Below are positions 1-6,025 of a stretch of 6,569 nucleotides of DNA, piece by piece. The position numbers and the translations under genes are program-made. How positions within the stretch are numbered: the first letter of the stretch is position 1; every line of letters begins with the position of its first letter. This DNA is from Anaerolineae bacterium (lineage in GTDB: Bacteria; Chloroflexota; Anaerolineae; Aggregatilineales; Phototrophicaceae), in assembly GCA_020848855.1 (NCBI GenBank), contig JADLHH010000621.1, positions 1 through 6,569 of the forward strand. The letters run 5' to 3'. The notes beneath the pieces were generated by a model, which was not told where the DNA came from, searched no databases, and saw only the letters and a program-made list of their open reading frames with translations.

Positions 1-1352
1 ACATCGGTCATGCCAAGACCTACGTCTCGTTCGACGTGATCGTGCGCTACCTGCGCTTCAGCGGCTATAACGTCCTCTACGTCCAGAACATCACCGACGT
101 GGGGCATCTGCTCGACTCCGGCGAAGATCGCATTTTGCGCAAAGCCGCGCAGACTCAGTCCAAGCCGATGGCGATTGCCGAACACTACGCCCGCGCCTAT
201 CAGGATGCGATGGATCGGCTCGGCGTGACGCGCCCGGACATTGTCCCGCGCGCCAGCGGGCACATTCCCGAACAGATCAGCATGATCGAGACGCTGCTCA
301 GCAAGGGCTGCGCCTACGAGGTCAACGGCAGCGTCTATTTCGACGTGAGCCAGGACCCGGACTACGGCAAGCTTTCCAACCGCCGCGTCGAGCAGCAGGA
401 AGCGGGAACGCGCGAAGCCGTGCGCGGCGAAAAGCGCAACCCCGAAGACTTCGCGCTCTGGAAAGTCGCCGAGCCGGAACACATTCTGCGCTGGGACAGC
501 CCCTGGGGGGCAGGCTTCCCCGGCTGGCCTATTGAGTGCTCGGCGATGTCGAAGAAGTATCTGGGCGAGACGTTCGACATTCATGGCGGCGGCATCGACA
601 ACATCTTCCCGCACAACGAGAGCGAGATCGCCCAGAGCGAGTGCGCCAATGACGCCGAGTTCGCCCGCTACTGGATGCTGGTCGGCAGCCTGCTCGTCCC
701 GGACGAAGGCGGCAACCCGGTCAAGATGTCCAAGAGCCTCGGCAATTTCGTGACCATCACCGATGCGCTGGCGAAATTTCGCCCGGAAGTCATCCGTATG
801 TTCATGGAGAGCGCCCACTACAGCAATCCCATCGTCTACGAAGAAGGCTCGCTGGAAGGGGCGGCGCGCGGCTGGGAGCGGCTGTACAACGCCGTCCGGC
901 TGGTGCGCCGGGCGATGAACACGGCTCCCGAAGGCAGTGGCGACAGCAGCGCCATTCTCGCGCGGGTGAACGAGACCAGAGCGGCGTTCAATGCGGCGAT
1001 GGACGACGACTTCAACGCACCGCAGGCGCTGGCGGCGCTTCAGGAATTCACCCGCGACGTGAACAGCCTGCTCAACAGCGGGCAGGCGGTTGGCTTGGGT
1101 GTGCTTGCCGAAATTGACAATCTGTATGTCGCCATCGGCACTCAGGTGCTTGGCATTTTCCCGGAGAACGACGACACTGGAAGTGGCGACGGTGCGCGCG
1201 AAGCTGCCCTGGTCGATATGCTGATTCAGATGCGGGCGCAGGCGCGCGCCAGCAAAAACTGGGCGGAAAGCGACCGCATCCGCGACGAGCTGGCGAAGAT
1301 CGGCGTGATCCTCGAAGACCGCGCCGACGGCACAATCTGGAAGACGGGCTAA
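1..1352 (+). CDS. cysS: Cysteinyl-tRNA synthetase, 5' end missing
   Basis: This enzyme charges tRNA-Cys with cysteine in the cytoplasm through a cysteinyl-adenylate intermediate (class I synthetase). The first complete codon is at 3 and reads [11 protein letters not shown], so the window opens inside the HIGH signature. About 35-40 N-terminal residues, including the first zinc-ligand cysteine, lie outside. KMSKS is encoded at 723-737. The remaining zinc ligands are visible as Cys in GWPIECSAM, and as His and Glu in [12 protein letters not shown]; the family consensus here is FPHHENEIAQ, and the two substituted positions are not the ligands. After KMSKS come the DALR helical region ([10 protein letters not shown]) and the C-terminal anticodon-binding part ([15 protein letters not shown]). 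The stop is TAA. About 449 residues are present; with the missing part the length fits the family (E. coli 461). GTG at 36 is internal and not the start. rlmB follows after 4 bp, suggesting co-transcription. Confidence 0.97.
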   Translation, partial: IGHAKTYVSFDVIVRYLRFSGYNVLYVQNITDVGHLLDSGEDRILRKAAQTQSKPMAIAEHYARAYQDAMDRLGVTRPDIVPRASGHIPEQISMIETLLSKGCAYEVNGSVYFDVSQDPDYGKLSNRRVEQQEAGTREAVRGEKRNPEDFALWKVAEPEHILRWDSPWGAGFPGWPIECSAMSKKYLGETFDIHGGGIDNIFPHNESEIAQSECANDAEFARYWMLVGSLLVPDEGGNPVKMSKSLGNFVTITDALAKFRPEVIRMFMESAHYSNPIVYEEGSLEGAARGWERLYNAVRLVRRAMNTAPEGSGDSSAILARVNETRAAFNAAMDDDFNAPQALAALQEFTRDVNSLLNSGQAVGLGVLAEIDNLYVAIGTQVLGIFPENDDTGSGDGAREAALVDMLIQMRAQARASKNWAESDRIRDELAKIGVILEDRADGTIWKTG

Positions 1353-1356
1353 ATCC

Positions 1357-2121
1357 ATGACTGTCGAATTCATCTATGGTCATTGGGCGGTGATGGAAGC
1401 GCTGCGCGCTGGGCGGCGCGCTATCGAGCAGCTTCTGGTGACCGAGACCGTCGAGGCGAAAGGGGTGGTAGCGGAAATTCTCGCCACCGCCGCCGAGCGC
1501 GGCATCACCGTCCGGCGCGTGCCCCGGCGCATCATCGACGATCTGGCGCAGGGCGCGAATCATCAGAATATGGCGCTGCGCACCGGCAGCTACCCGTATG
1601 CCGACCTCGAAGACGTGCTCGCCGTCAGCCAGAAGCGCGACGAAAAACCGTTCATCCTGATCCTCGACCTGCTCAAAGACCCGCAGAACGTCGGGGCGCT
1701 GCTGCGCGTCGCCGACGCCGTCGGCGTTCATGGCGTCGTCAGTCAGTAGCGGCGCGGAGTCGCCGTCACGCCGTCGGTCGTTAACGCCTCGTCGGGCGCG
1801 GTCGAACATCTGAACATCGTTCAGGTGACCAATCTGGTCAACGCCATGCGCGACCTGAAGTCGCAGGATGTGTGGATGGTCGGGCTGGATATCGGGCAGA
1901 ACGTCCCGCCCATCGACAAAACCGACCTGAACATGTCGCTGGGGTTGGTGCTGGGCAGCGAGGGCGAAGGGCTGCGCCGCCTCGTGCGCGATACCTGCGA
2001 CCTGCTGCTGGCGCTGCCGATGCGCGGCTCGGTCGCCAGCCTGAATGTGGCGACGACCGGCGCGGTGGCGCTGTACGCGGCATGGCAGGCGCGCGGCTGG
2101 CAGGGCTGGGCGCACGTTTGA
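1357..2121 (+). pseudogene. rlmB: 23S rRNA 2'-O-ribose methyltransferase (SpoU/TrmH family), interrupted by an in-frame amber codon
   Basis: Intact members of this family transfer a methyl group from S-adenosylmethionine to a ribose 2'-OH in 23S rRNA (Gm2251 for E. coli RlmB). The N-terminal substrate-binding domain starts MTVEFIYGHWAVMEAL. SpoU motif 1 (DPQNVGALLRVADAVGVHGV) precedes a TAG at 1747-1749. The same reading frame then continues without shift through VTPSVVNASSGAVEHL, motif 2 (LGLVLGSEGEGLRRLV) and motif 3 (LPMRGSVASLNVATTGAVAL) to TGA. Counting the TAG position, the gene spans 254 codons, as expected for the family. Against remembered E. coli RlmB there is no length change around the stop, which falls at the Lys of PKDR. 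The fragment ending at the stop would lack motifs 2 and 3, the SAM-binding knot, and should be inactive. A GTG at 1825 could start a fragment, but it lacks motif 1. It could be a recent pseudogene, a base error, or a readthrough gene. The start lies 4 bp after cysS with no clear Shine-Dalgarno sequence. Confidence 0.88.
1747..1749 (+). other. In-frame amber codon inside rlmB
   Basis: The TAG sits in the context CAG TAG CGG, in the same frame as both flanking halves of the gene. It aligns with a position usually Lys, Glu or similar in the family, so one base change from AAG, GAG or CAG explains it. TAG is also the natural terminator of the uppS, moxR, 86-residue and export-like genes in this window, so general reassignment of UAG is unlikely. 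Confidence 0.9.
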
Positions 2122-2165
2122 AACCGCGCGCTTTCCTGAGGAGTGTCCAACATCGCGTGTTGTAT

Positions 2166-2190
2166 TGTAGGGGCGCAGCGTGCTGCGCCC
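2166..2190 (+). repeat. TGTAGGGGCG motif with GC-rich hairpin
   Basis: A perfect 9-bp inverted repeat is visible: GGGCGCAGC at 2171-2179 and GCTGCGCCC at 2182-2190, separated by 2 bases (as RNA, an 8-bp stem with a CGTG loop). The left edge includes TGTAGGGGCG (2166-2175), which recurs exactly at 3871-3880 and with one mismatch on the - strand at 5956-5965. The hairpin lies 49 bp after the rlmB stop, but the bases after it (AGTGATATAC) are not a T run, so it is a poor intrinsic terminator. It is more likely a copy of a dispersed intergenic repeat. Confidence 0.6.
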
Positions 2191-2207
2191 AGTGATATAC
2201 ATTCCAT

Positions 2208-2225
2208 TTCCTCAGGTTTGAGGAA
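2208..2225 (+). repeat. Short hairpin TTCCTCA-GGTT-TGAGGAA
   Basis: A perfect 7-bp stem (2208-2214 with 2219-2225) closes a 4-base loop in the rlmB-frr gap. No T run follows, so terminator function is not supported. Its right arm overlaps the -35-like TTGAGG of the weak promoter candidate upstream of frr, so it could equally be an operator or a by-product of repeat insertion. Confidence 0.45.
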
Positions 2226-2247
2226 TCTGCCCGCTTTCGTGTATTAT
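2218..2247 (+). promoter_or_regulatory. Weak sigma-70-like promoter candidate upstream of frr
   Basis: TTGAGG (2218-2223; 4 of 6 to TTGACA) and TATTAT (2242-2247; 5 of 6 to TATAAT) are separated by 18 bp. It lies between the interrupted rlmB and frr, where a separate promoter for frr-uppS would be useful. If it is used, the transcript would begin near 2254 and carry almost the whole heptad palindrome in its leader. The assignment rests only on consensus matching in AT-richer sequence. Confidence 0.25.
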
Positions 2248-2249
2248 TA

Positions 2250-2405
2250 AAGTGCCGAGTGCTGAGTGCTGAGGACTGGGTGAAAAGCCGGTTAAAAGTA
2301 AGAAAAGTTAAAAGTGAAAACACGGCGGTTGATATACGTTCACCTTTTAACCTTTGACTTTTAACTGTATTTGTCTCAGTCCTCAGTCCTCAAACCTCAG
2401 TCCTT
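2250..2405. repeat. Heptad-repeat nested palindrome (156 bp)
   Basis: The left arm has four heptads at 2250-2277: AAGTGCC, GAGTGCT, GAGTGCT, GAGGACT. The right arm, read on the - strand from 2405 to 2378, has four heptads: AAGGACT, GAGGTTT, GAGGACT, GAGGACT. Inside these, GTTAAAAG occurs twice on the left (2291-2298, 2307-2314) and its complement CTTTTAAC twice on the right (2344-2351, 2358-2365). The two halves therefore mirror each other unit by unit around a centre near 2329. It resembles the short tandem heptamer repeats described from intergenic regions of cyanobacteria. No ORF or transposase is present, so it is probably a non-autonomous or replication-slippage element in the leader of frr. 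Confidence 0.75.
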
Positions 2406-2416
2406 TATTTCGCACC

Positions 2417-2453
2417 AAGGAGGAGCGCGCTCTTGGTTCCAGACCCGCGCTGA
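2417..2453 (+). promoter_or_regulatory. Shine-Dalgarno-like AAGGAGG with possible tiny leader ORF before frr
   Basis: AAGGAGG at 2417-2423 is the best ribosome-binding match near frr but lies 37 bases before its ATG, too far to serve it. Nine bases after it, TTG at 2433 opens a six-codon frame (MVPDPR if TTG initiates) ending in TGA at 2451-2453, 7 bases before the frr start. CCAAG (2415-2419) can also pair with CTTGG (2432-2436), covering part of the site. A translated leader is possible but unproven; chance is a real alternative. Confidence 0.2.
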
Positions 2454-2460
2454 AAAAACG

Positions 2461-3030
2461 ATGGCAGACGACGTAACCAATGACATCATCAATGAGACTC
2501 GCCAGAAGATGAAATCGACGCTGGCAGTCTTCGAGCAGGATTTGCTCGGCATTCGCAGCGGGCGCGCCAGCACCGCGCTGGTGGATCGCCTGCACGTTGA
2601 CTACTACGGGCAGCCGACCGAGCTGCGCCAGCTTGCGACCATCTCGACGCCCGAACCGATGCAGATTCTCATCCGCCCCTACGAGAAATCGGCGGTCAAA
2701 GCCATCGAGAAAGCCATCCAGACAGCCGATCTGAACATCAACCCGGCGGTCGACGGTGACGTGATTCGCCTGAACATGCCGCCGCTGACGCGCGAGCGCC
2801 GTCAGGAATTGGTCAAGTTCCTGCACCGCCGCATGGAAGATGCCCGCGTCGCCGTCCGCAATATCCGCCGCTCCGGCAATGACGATCTCAAGGATTTTGA
2901 GAAGGAGAAGATGATCTCCGAAGATGAAGCGGCGTGGGGGCAGGAAGAAATTCAGAAGCTCACCGACAAATTCATCGCCGATATCGAGGAAAGCGGCAAG
3001 AACAAAGAGAAGGAAATCCTAGAGGTTTAA
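2461..3030 (+). CDS. frr: Ribosome recycling factor
   Basis: RRF works with EF-G to split the post-termination ribosome so its subunits can be reused. The 189-residue product is close to the usual 185. Domain I is the three-helix bundle formed by residues 1-30 and about 105-189; domain II is the small beta domain between. Family signatures include LGIRSGRAST (about residues 26-35), VDYYGQPTELRQLATIS, NMPPLTRERRQELVK and the conserved arginine segment VRNIRRSGNDDLKDFEKEKM. ATG at 2461 is chosen because homology begins there. The open frame continues upstream to a TTG at 2371, but that stretch is repeat sequence with no family similarity. No good Shine-Dalgarno sits directly before the ATG (GAAAAAACG precedes it). 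Unlike in many bacteria, pyrH does not precede it; uppS follows after 3 bp. Confidence 0.97.
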   Translation: MADDVTNDIINETRQKMKSTLAVFEQDLLGIRSGRASTALVDRLHVDYYGQPTELRQLATISTPEPMQILIRPYEKSAVKAIEKAIQTADLNINPAVDGDVIRLNMPPLTRERRQELVKFLHRRMEDARVAVRNIRRSGNDDLKDFEKEKMISEDEAAWGQEEIQKLTDKFIADIEESGKNKEKEILEV

Positions 3031-3033
3031 CGT

Positions 3034-3789
3034 ATGGTTGTAGTCGCGCGTGAAGAAATCAGGGAGAACGCTCCGAAGCGGGTCCCGAAGCACATCGCTA
3101 TCATCATGGATGGCAACGGGCGCTGGGCGAAGGCGCGCGGGCTGCCGCGTGCCGAAGGACACCGGCAGGGCACGGAGAATCTGCGCCGAATCCTGCGCGC
3201 AGCCGTCGAAAACGGCATCGACATTCTGACCATCTACGCTTTTTCCACCGAAAACTGGTCGCGCCCCCGCGCCGAAGTGCGGATGCTGCTGCGCATTCTG
3301 GAAACGGTCATCGACCGCGAGCTGAACGAACTCCACGAGGAAGGCGTTCAGCTTCGGCATATCGGTCAGCTTGAGGGCATCAGCCCCGCGCTCCAGAAGA
3401 AAATTCATCACGCGATGGATTTGACCCGCAATAACACCCGCCTGATCCTCAACATCGCCTTCAACTACGGCGGGCGCGACGAAATCGTCCACGCGGTGCG
3501 CCGCATCATCGCCGACGGCATCCCCGCCGATCAGGTCAACGAGCAGGTAATCAGCAGTTATCTGTACACCAGCGACCTGCCCGATCCCGACCTGATCATC
3601 CGCACCAGCGGCGAGCTGCGTGTCAGCAATTTTCTGATCTGGCAGGGCGCTTACTCCGAATACTACGCGACGCCCACCTACTGGCCCGATTTCGACGAAG
3701 CCGAGCTGAAACACGCGCTGGAAGCCTATACCCAGCGCAAGCGGCGCTTCGGCATGACCGACGAGCAGCTAAACGAACAAGCCGGCTAG
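3034..3789 (+). CDS. uppS: Isoprenyl transferase (undecaprenyl diphosphate synthase)
   Basis: This cis-prenyltransferase extends farnesyl diphosphate with isopentenyl diphosphate units to make the C55 lipid carrier for peptidoglycan and other envelope polymers. It acts in the cytoplasm at the membrane face. The 251-residue sequence contains the signature [17 protein letters not shown] with catalytic Asp26, the substrate-binding [21 protein letters not shown], and the C-terminal [13 protein letters not shown] (Arg190, Arg196) followed by WQGAYSEYY, with Glu209 as the expected magnesium ligand. Length matches the family (E. coli 253). An AGAGG at 3021-3025 gives a reasonable ribosome-binding site 8 bp before the ATG. 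The 3-bp gap after frr implies translational coupling. cdsA, often next in this operon type, is missing. The stop is TAG. Confidence 0.97.
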   Translation: MVVVAREEIRENAPKRVPKHIAIIMDGNGRWAKARGLPRAEGHRQGTENLRRILRAAVENGIDILTIYAFSTENWSRPRAEVRMLLRILETVIDRELNELHEEGVQLRHIGQLEGISPALQKKIHHAMDLTRNNTRLILNIAFNYGGRDEIVHAVRRIIADGIPADQVNEQVISSYLYTSDLPDPDLIIRTSGELRVSNFLIWQGAYSEYYATPTYWPDFDEAELKHALEAYTQRKRRFGMTDEQLNEQAG

Positions 3790-3815
3790 CGCTGCTGCCT
3801 CGCAATTCACCCGGT

Positions 3816-3838
3816 CTCACCCTGGTCGAAGGGGTGAG
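3816..3838 (+). repeat. Hairpin after uppS
   Basis: CTCACCC (3816-3822) and GGGTGAG (3832-3838) form a perfect 7-bp stem around a 9-base loop, 26 bp after the uppS stop. The following bases (GTCAGGAATG) are not T-rich. A rho-independent terminator is therefore not well supported, although the position would suit the end of the frr-uppS transcript. Confidence 0.35.
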
Positions 3839-3870
3839 GTCAGGAATGTGCATCAAGGTATACAATAGCG

Positions 3871-3917
3871 TGTAGGGGCGGGTAAGCTTGCCCACTGAGC
3901 CTAGACTCGCCCCTATG
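3871..3917 (+). repeat. TGTAGGGGCG inverted-repeat element before moxR
   Basis: TAGGGGCG (3873-3880) pairs perfectly with CGCCCCTA (3908-3915); the pairing extends to GT/AC with one mismatch. An inner stem, GGG(T)AAGCTT(G)CCC at 3880-3893, lies within the loop. The left end TGTAGGGGCG is identical to the motif at 2166-2175. A TGGGTTTTCGTTT stretch follows, so as RNA it could also act as a weak terminator for the upstream unit. A -10-like TACAAT at 3861-3866 lies just upstream but has no -35 partner. Confidence 0.55.
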
Positions 3918-3934
3918 GGTTTTCGTTTACTGTG

Positions 3935-4936
<1,002 letters not shown>

Positions 4937-4955
4937 CGGTGATTTGAGTCATTGG

Positions 4956-5113
4956 TGAGGGTGTCAAAAACCTTCTTGCCATGCCGAAAAACCCAATCGT
5001 CATCATTCACGCCAGAATGAAGCGAGGCATTCTCCCCTCCCTGAAATCGGGGAGGGGAAGCTCACCGCAGGTGAGCCGGGGTGGGGTCAAAGAAGGCTTC
5101 TTAGACGCCCTCA
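4956..5113. mobile_element. MITE-like palindromic element, no coding capacity
   Basis: This fills most of the 213-bp gap between moxR and the - strand gene. Its ends are inverted: TGAGGGTGTC (4956-4965) against GACGCCCTCA (5104-5113), one mismatch, and CCTTCTT (4971-4977) against AAGAAGG (5090-5096), perfect. Inside are four more stems: ATGCC/GGCAT (4981-4985/5026-5030), TCATTC/GAATGA (5003-5008/5015-5020), TCCCCTCCC/GGGAGGGGA (5033-5041/5050-5058) and GCTCACC/GGTGAGC (5060-5066/5070-5076). There is no ORF and no obvious target-site duplication. The dense nested symmetry suits a non-autonomous, repeat-derived element. The CCCCTCCC..GGGAGGGG core looks like dispersed repeats common in GC-rich genomes. 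The 36 bp between it and the next gene show nothing further. Confidence 0.5.
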
Positions 5114-5149
5114 TGTAACGCCCGCTTACCAAAACCAGATGGTCATCCA

Positions 5150-5410
5150 CTACGGCGACGGCATCGAGCGCTGTAGGACGTTTTGGTAGACGAAATACAC
5201 GACTGTAGCGACGACCGCGACGATGACGGTGTACAGCAGCGCCGTGCCCAGAAAGTCCATGATCTGCACCGATTGTCCGGCGGCGTCGGCATAGGGGCGA
5301 ACCGCCGCGTAGGGTGCGAGCAGGGCGACGAGGAATGTCACGATGACGAGCACGACTAACCCGTAACGGAGCAGCCGCAGTCGTCCCTGAAGGTCGGTTT
5401 GGGAAATCAT
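5150..5410 (-). CDS. Small two-span membrane protein, unknown function
   Basis: The 86-residue product is not one I recognise. Residues about 17-36 (GLVVLVIVTFLVALLAPYAA) and 54-75 (starting LGTALLYTVIVAVVATVVYF) are strongly hydrophobic and read as two transmembrane helices. They are joined by a short polar loop with several Ala, Tyr and Asp residues. The N-terminal 15 residues carry four arginines (Arg10, 12, 15 and nearby polar residues), favouring a cytoplasmic N-terminus by the positive-inside rule, and the C-terminus NVLQRSMPSP would then also be inside. It is a convincing gene despite its size: on the - strand, AGGAGG (5417-5422) lies 6 bp before the ATG, and a good promoter is further upstream. 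It is divergent from the export-like gene. It ends with TAG next to the MITE-like element, and no cysteine, histidine cluster or known motif hints at chemistry. Confidence 0.8.
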   Translation of the reverse strand: MISQTDLQGRLRLLRYGLVVLVIVTFLVALLAPYAAVRPYADAAGQSVQIMDFLGTALLYTVIVAVVATVVYFVYQNVLQRSMPSP

Positions 5411-5416
5411 CGTCAG

Positions 5417-5422
5417 CCTCCT
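5417..5422 (-). promoter_or_regulatory. Strong Shine-Dalgarno for the 86-residue membrane protein
   Basis: AGGAGG on the - strand sits 6 bp before the ATG ending at 5410. It is the clearest ribosome-binding site in the window and fixes the start of this small gene; most other genes here lack a good match. Confidence 0.8.
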
Positions 5423-5444
5423 AAGCTATATTTTGCCCGATATT

Positions 5445-5474
5445 ATTATCTGTGAGCTTCTCGATTCGAGTCAA
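5445..5474 (-). promoter_or_regulatory. Sigma-70-type promoter with operator-like palindrome for the 86-residue gene
   Basis: Read on the - strand, TTGACT (5469-5474; 5 of 6 to TTGACA) and GATAAT (5445-5450; 5 of 6 to TATAAT) are 18 bp apart, giving a start near 5437 and a leader of about 27 bases. The perfect palindrome CTCGA-T-TCGAG at 5460-5470 overlaps the edge of the -35 and sits in the spacer, where a repressor could block polymerase. The operator role is inference. Confidence 0.55.
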
Positions 5475-5522
5475 ACGACGAATGTTTGCTCTCGGTAAGA
5501 ACTGGGTTTGTCGGGATGGACG

Positions 5523-5954
5523 ATGAGCATCGCCGCGTTGGTGAGTATTTTTGGTGTCGCCTTCCTGTCGCTGTGGGCGTCGATCCCGGCGGGGCTGGCG
5601 CTGGGCGTGCATGTGATCGCGGTCGTCGTCACGGCGGCGGTCAGCTATGCCTGCGGCGTGGGGCTGATCGTGCTGGTCGGGCAGCCGCTGCGCGAGCGAA
5701 TCCTGCGCCGCTTCGGCGGCAAATCAGCGGGCAGCCCCGACAGTACGATTATGCGCGTGTGGAATCGTTACGGCTTGATCGGGCTGGCGCTGCTCGCCCC
5801 GGTGACGACCGGCGCGCAGATCGGCGCGATCATCGGCATGTCGCTCAACGCGCCGCCGCGCCGCCTGTTCGTGTGGATGTCGCTCGGTGGGCTGGCGTGG
5901 GCGGTCATCTTCGCCGCGCTTATCTCGCTGGGTGTCGCGGCGGTCAATTCGTAG
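5523..5954 (+). CDS. Small multidrug-export-like integral membrane protein
   Basis: The 143-residue product looks like the small multi-drug export protein family (Pfam Sm_multidrug_ex), which has a DedA-like overall pattern. The family name comes from limited evidence, so the substrate is unknown. Four hydrophobic segments are visible at about residues 2-20, 25-52, 84-106 and 114-138. The first repeat has the SIPAGLALG turn (20-28). A basic loop follows (LRERILRRFGGK, 56-67). The second repeat carries RYGLIGLALLAPVTTGAQIG (82-101) and the PPRRLFVWMSLGGLAWAV stretch typical of the family's C-terminus. ATG at 5523 is preferred over an in-frame TTG at 5508 because it begins directly at the first hydrophobic helix. 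GGGATGG at 5513-5519 is only a weak ribosome-binding match. It is divergent from the other small membrane protein, with 112 bp between the start codons. The stop is TAG. Assignment comes from remembered sequence patterns. Confidence 0.7.
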   Translation: MSIAALVSIFGVAFLSLWASIPAGLALGVHVIAVVVTAAVSYACGVGLIVLVGQPLRERILRRFGGKSAGSPDSTIMRVWNRYGLIGLALLAPVTTGAQIGAIIGMSLNAPPRRLFVWMSLGGLAWAVIFAALISLGVAAVNS

Positions 5955-5955
5955 T

Positions 5956-5965
5956 CGTCCCTACA
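5956..5965 (-). repeat. Third copy of TGTAGGG(G/A)CG, reverse orientation
   Basis: The - strand reads TGTAGGGACG, one mismatch from the copies at 2166-2175 and 3871-3880. It begins 2 bp after the stop codon of the export-like gene. No matching opposite arm is seen nearby, so this copy would be a remnant or a half-element. Confidence 0.4.
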
Positions 5966-5968
5966 CGG

Positions 5969-5990
5969 CGCGGACACATCCGCGTATAAT
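5969..5990 (+). promoter_or_regulatory. prfA: -10-like TATAAT of prfA with abutting hairpin
   Basis: TATAAT at 5985-5990 is a perfect -10 hexamer, placing a start near 5997 and a leader of about 29 bases before prfA. CGCGGA-CACA-TCCGCG (5969-5984) is a perfect 6-bp hairpin ending exactly at the -10. No -35 match exists at 15-18 bp spacing, and there is no TG extension, so activator dependence or chance must be considered. Confidence 0.4.
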
Positions 5991-6025
5991 CACAGCCAGT
6001 TAACCATTACAGAAAGCCAGCCACC

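Noticed and set aside
1747..1749. Reassignment of UAG to an amino acid in this organism
   Set aside because: Four other genes in the window end normally at TAG and prfA (RF1) is present, so UAG works as stop. Only local readthrough or mutation remains possible.
1072..2202. Long - strand open frame (376 codons) over cysS, rlmB and the gap
   Set aside because: It is the antisense shadow of high-GC coding sequence; it crosses gene boundaries and shows no recognisable domain, while the + strand carries clear family motifs throughout.
2250..2405. CRISPR array
   Set aside because: Repeat units are 7-8 bases, directly adjacent and arranged as a palindrome, without unique spacers of 30-40 bases or cas genes.
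2371..2460. N-terminal extension of frr starting at TTG 2371
   Set aside because: The extra 30 codons lie partly inside the heptad palindrome and have no similarity to RRF, whose homology and normal length start at ATG 2461.
3816..3838. Rho-independent terminator after uppS
   Set aside because: The stem is good but no T run follows; it is kept only as a hairpin.
3861..3866. moxR promoter at TACAAT
   Set aside because: A -10-like hexamer without any -35 match at 16-18 bp and without a TG extension; too weak to list as a promoter.
5486..5989. Alternative + strand frame (167 codons) overlapping the export-like gene
   Set aside because: It is Arg/Ala/Gly-rich without membrane pattern or motifs, whereas the overlapping frame gives four clear membrane segments and family-like motifs.
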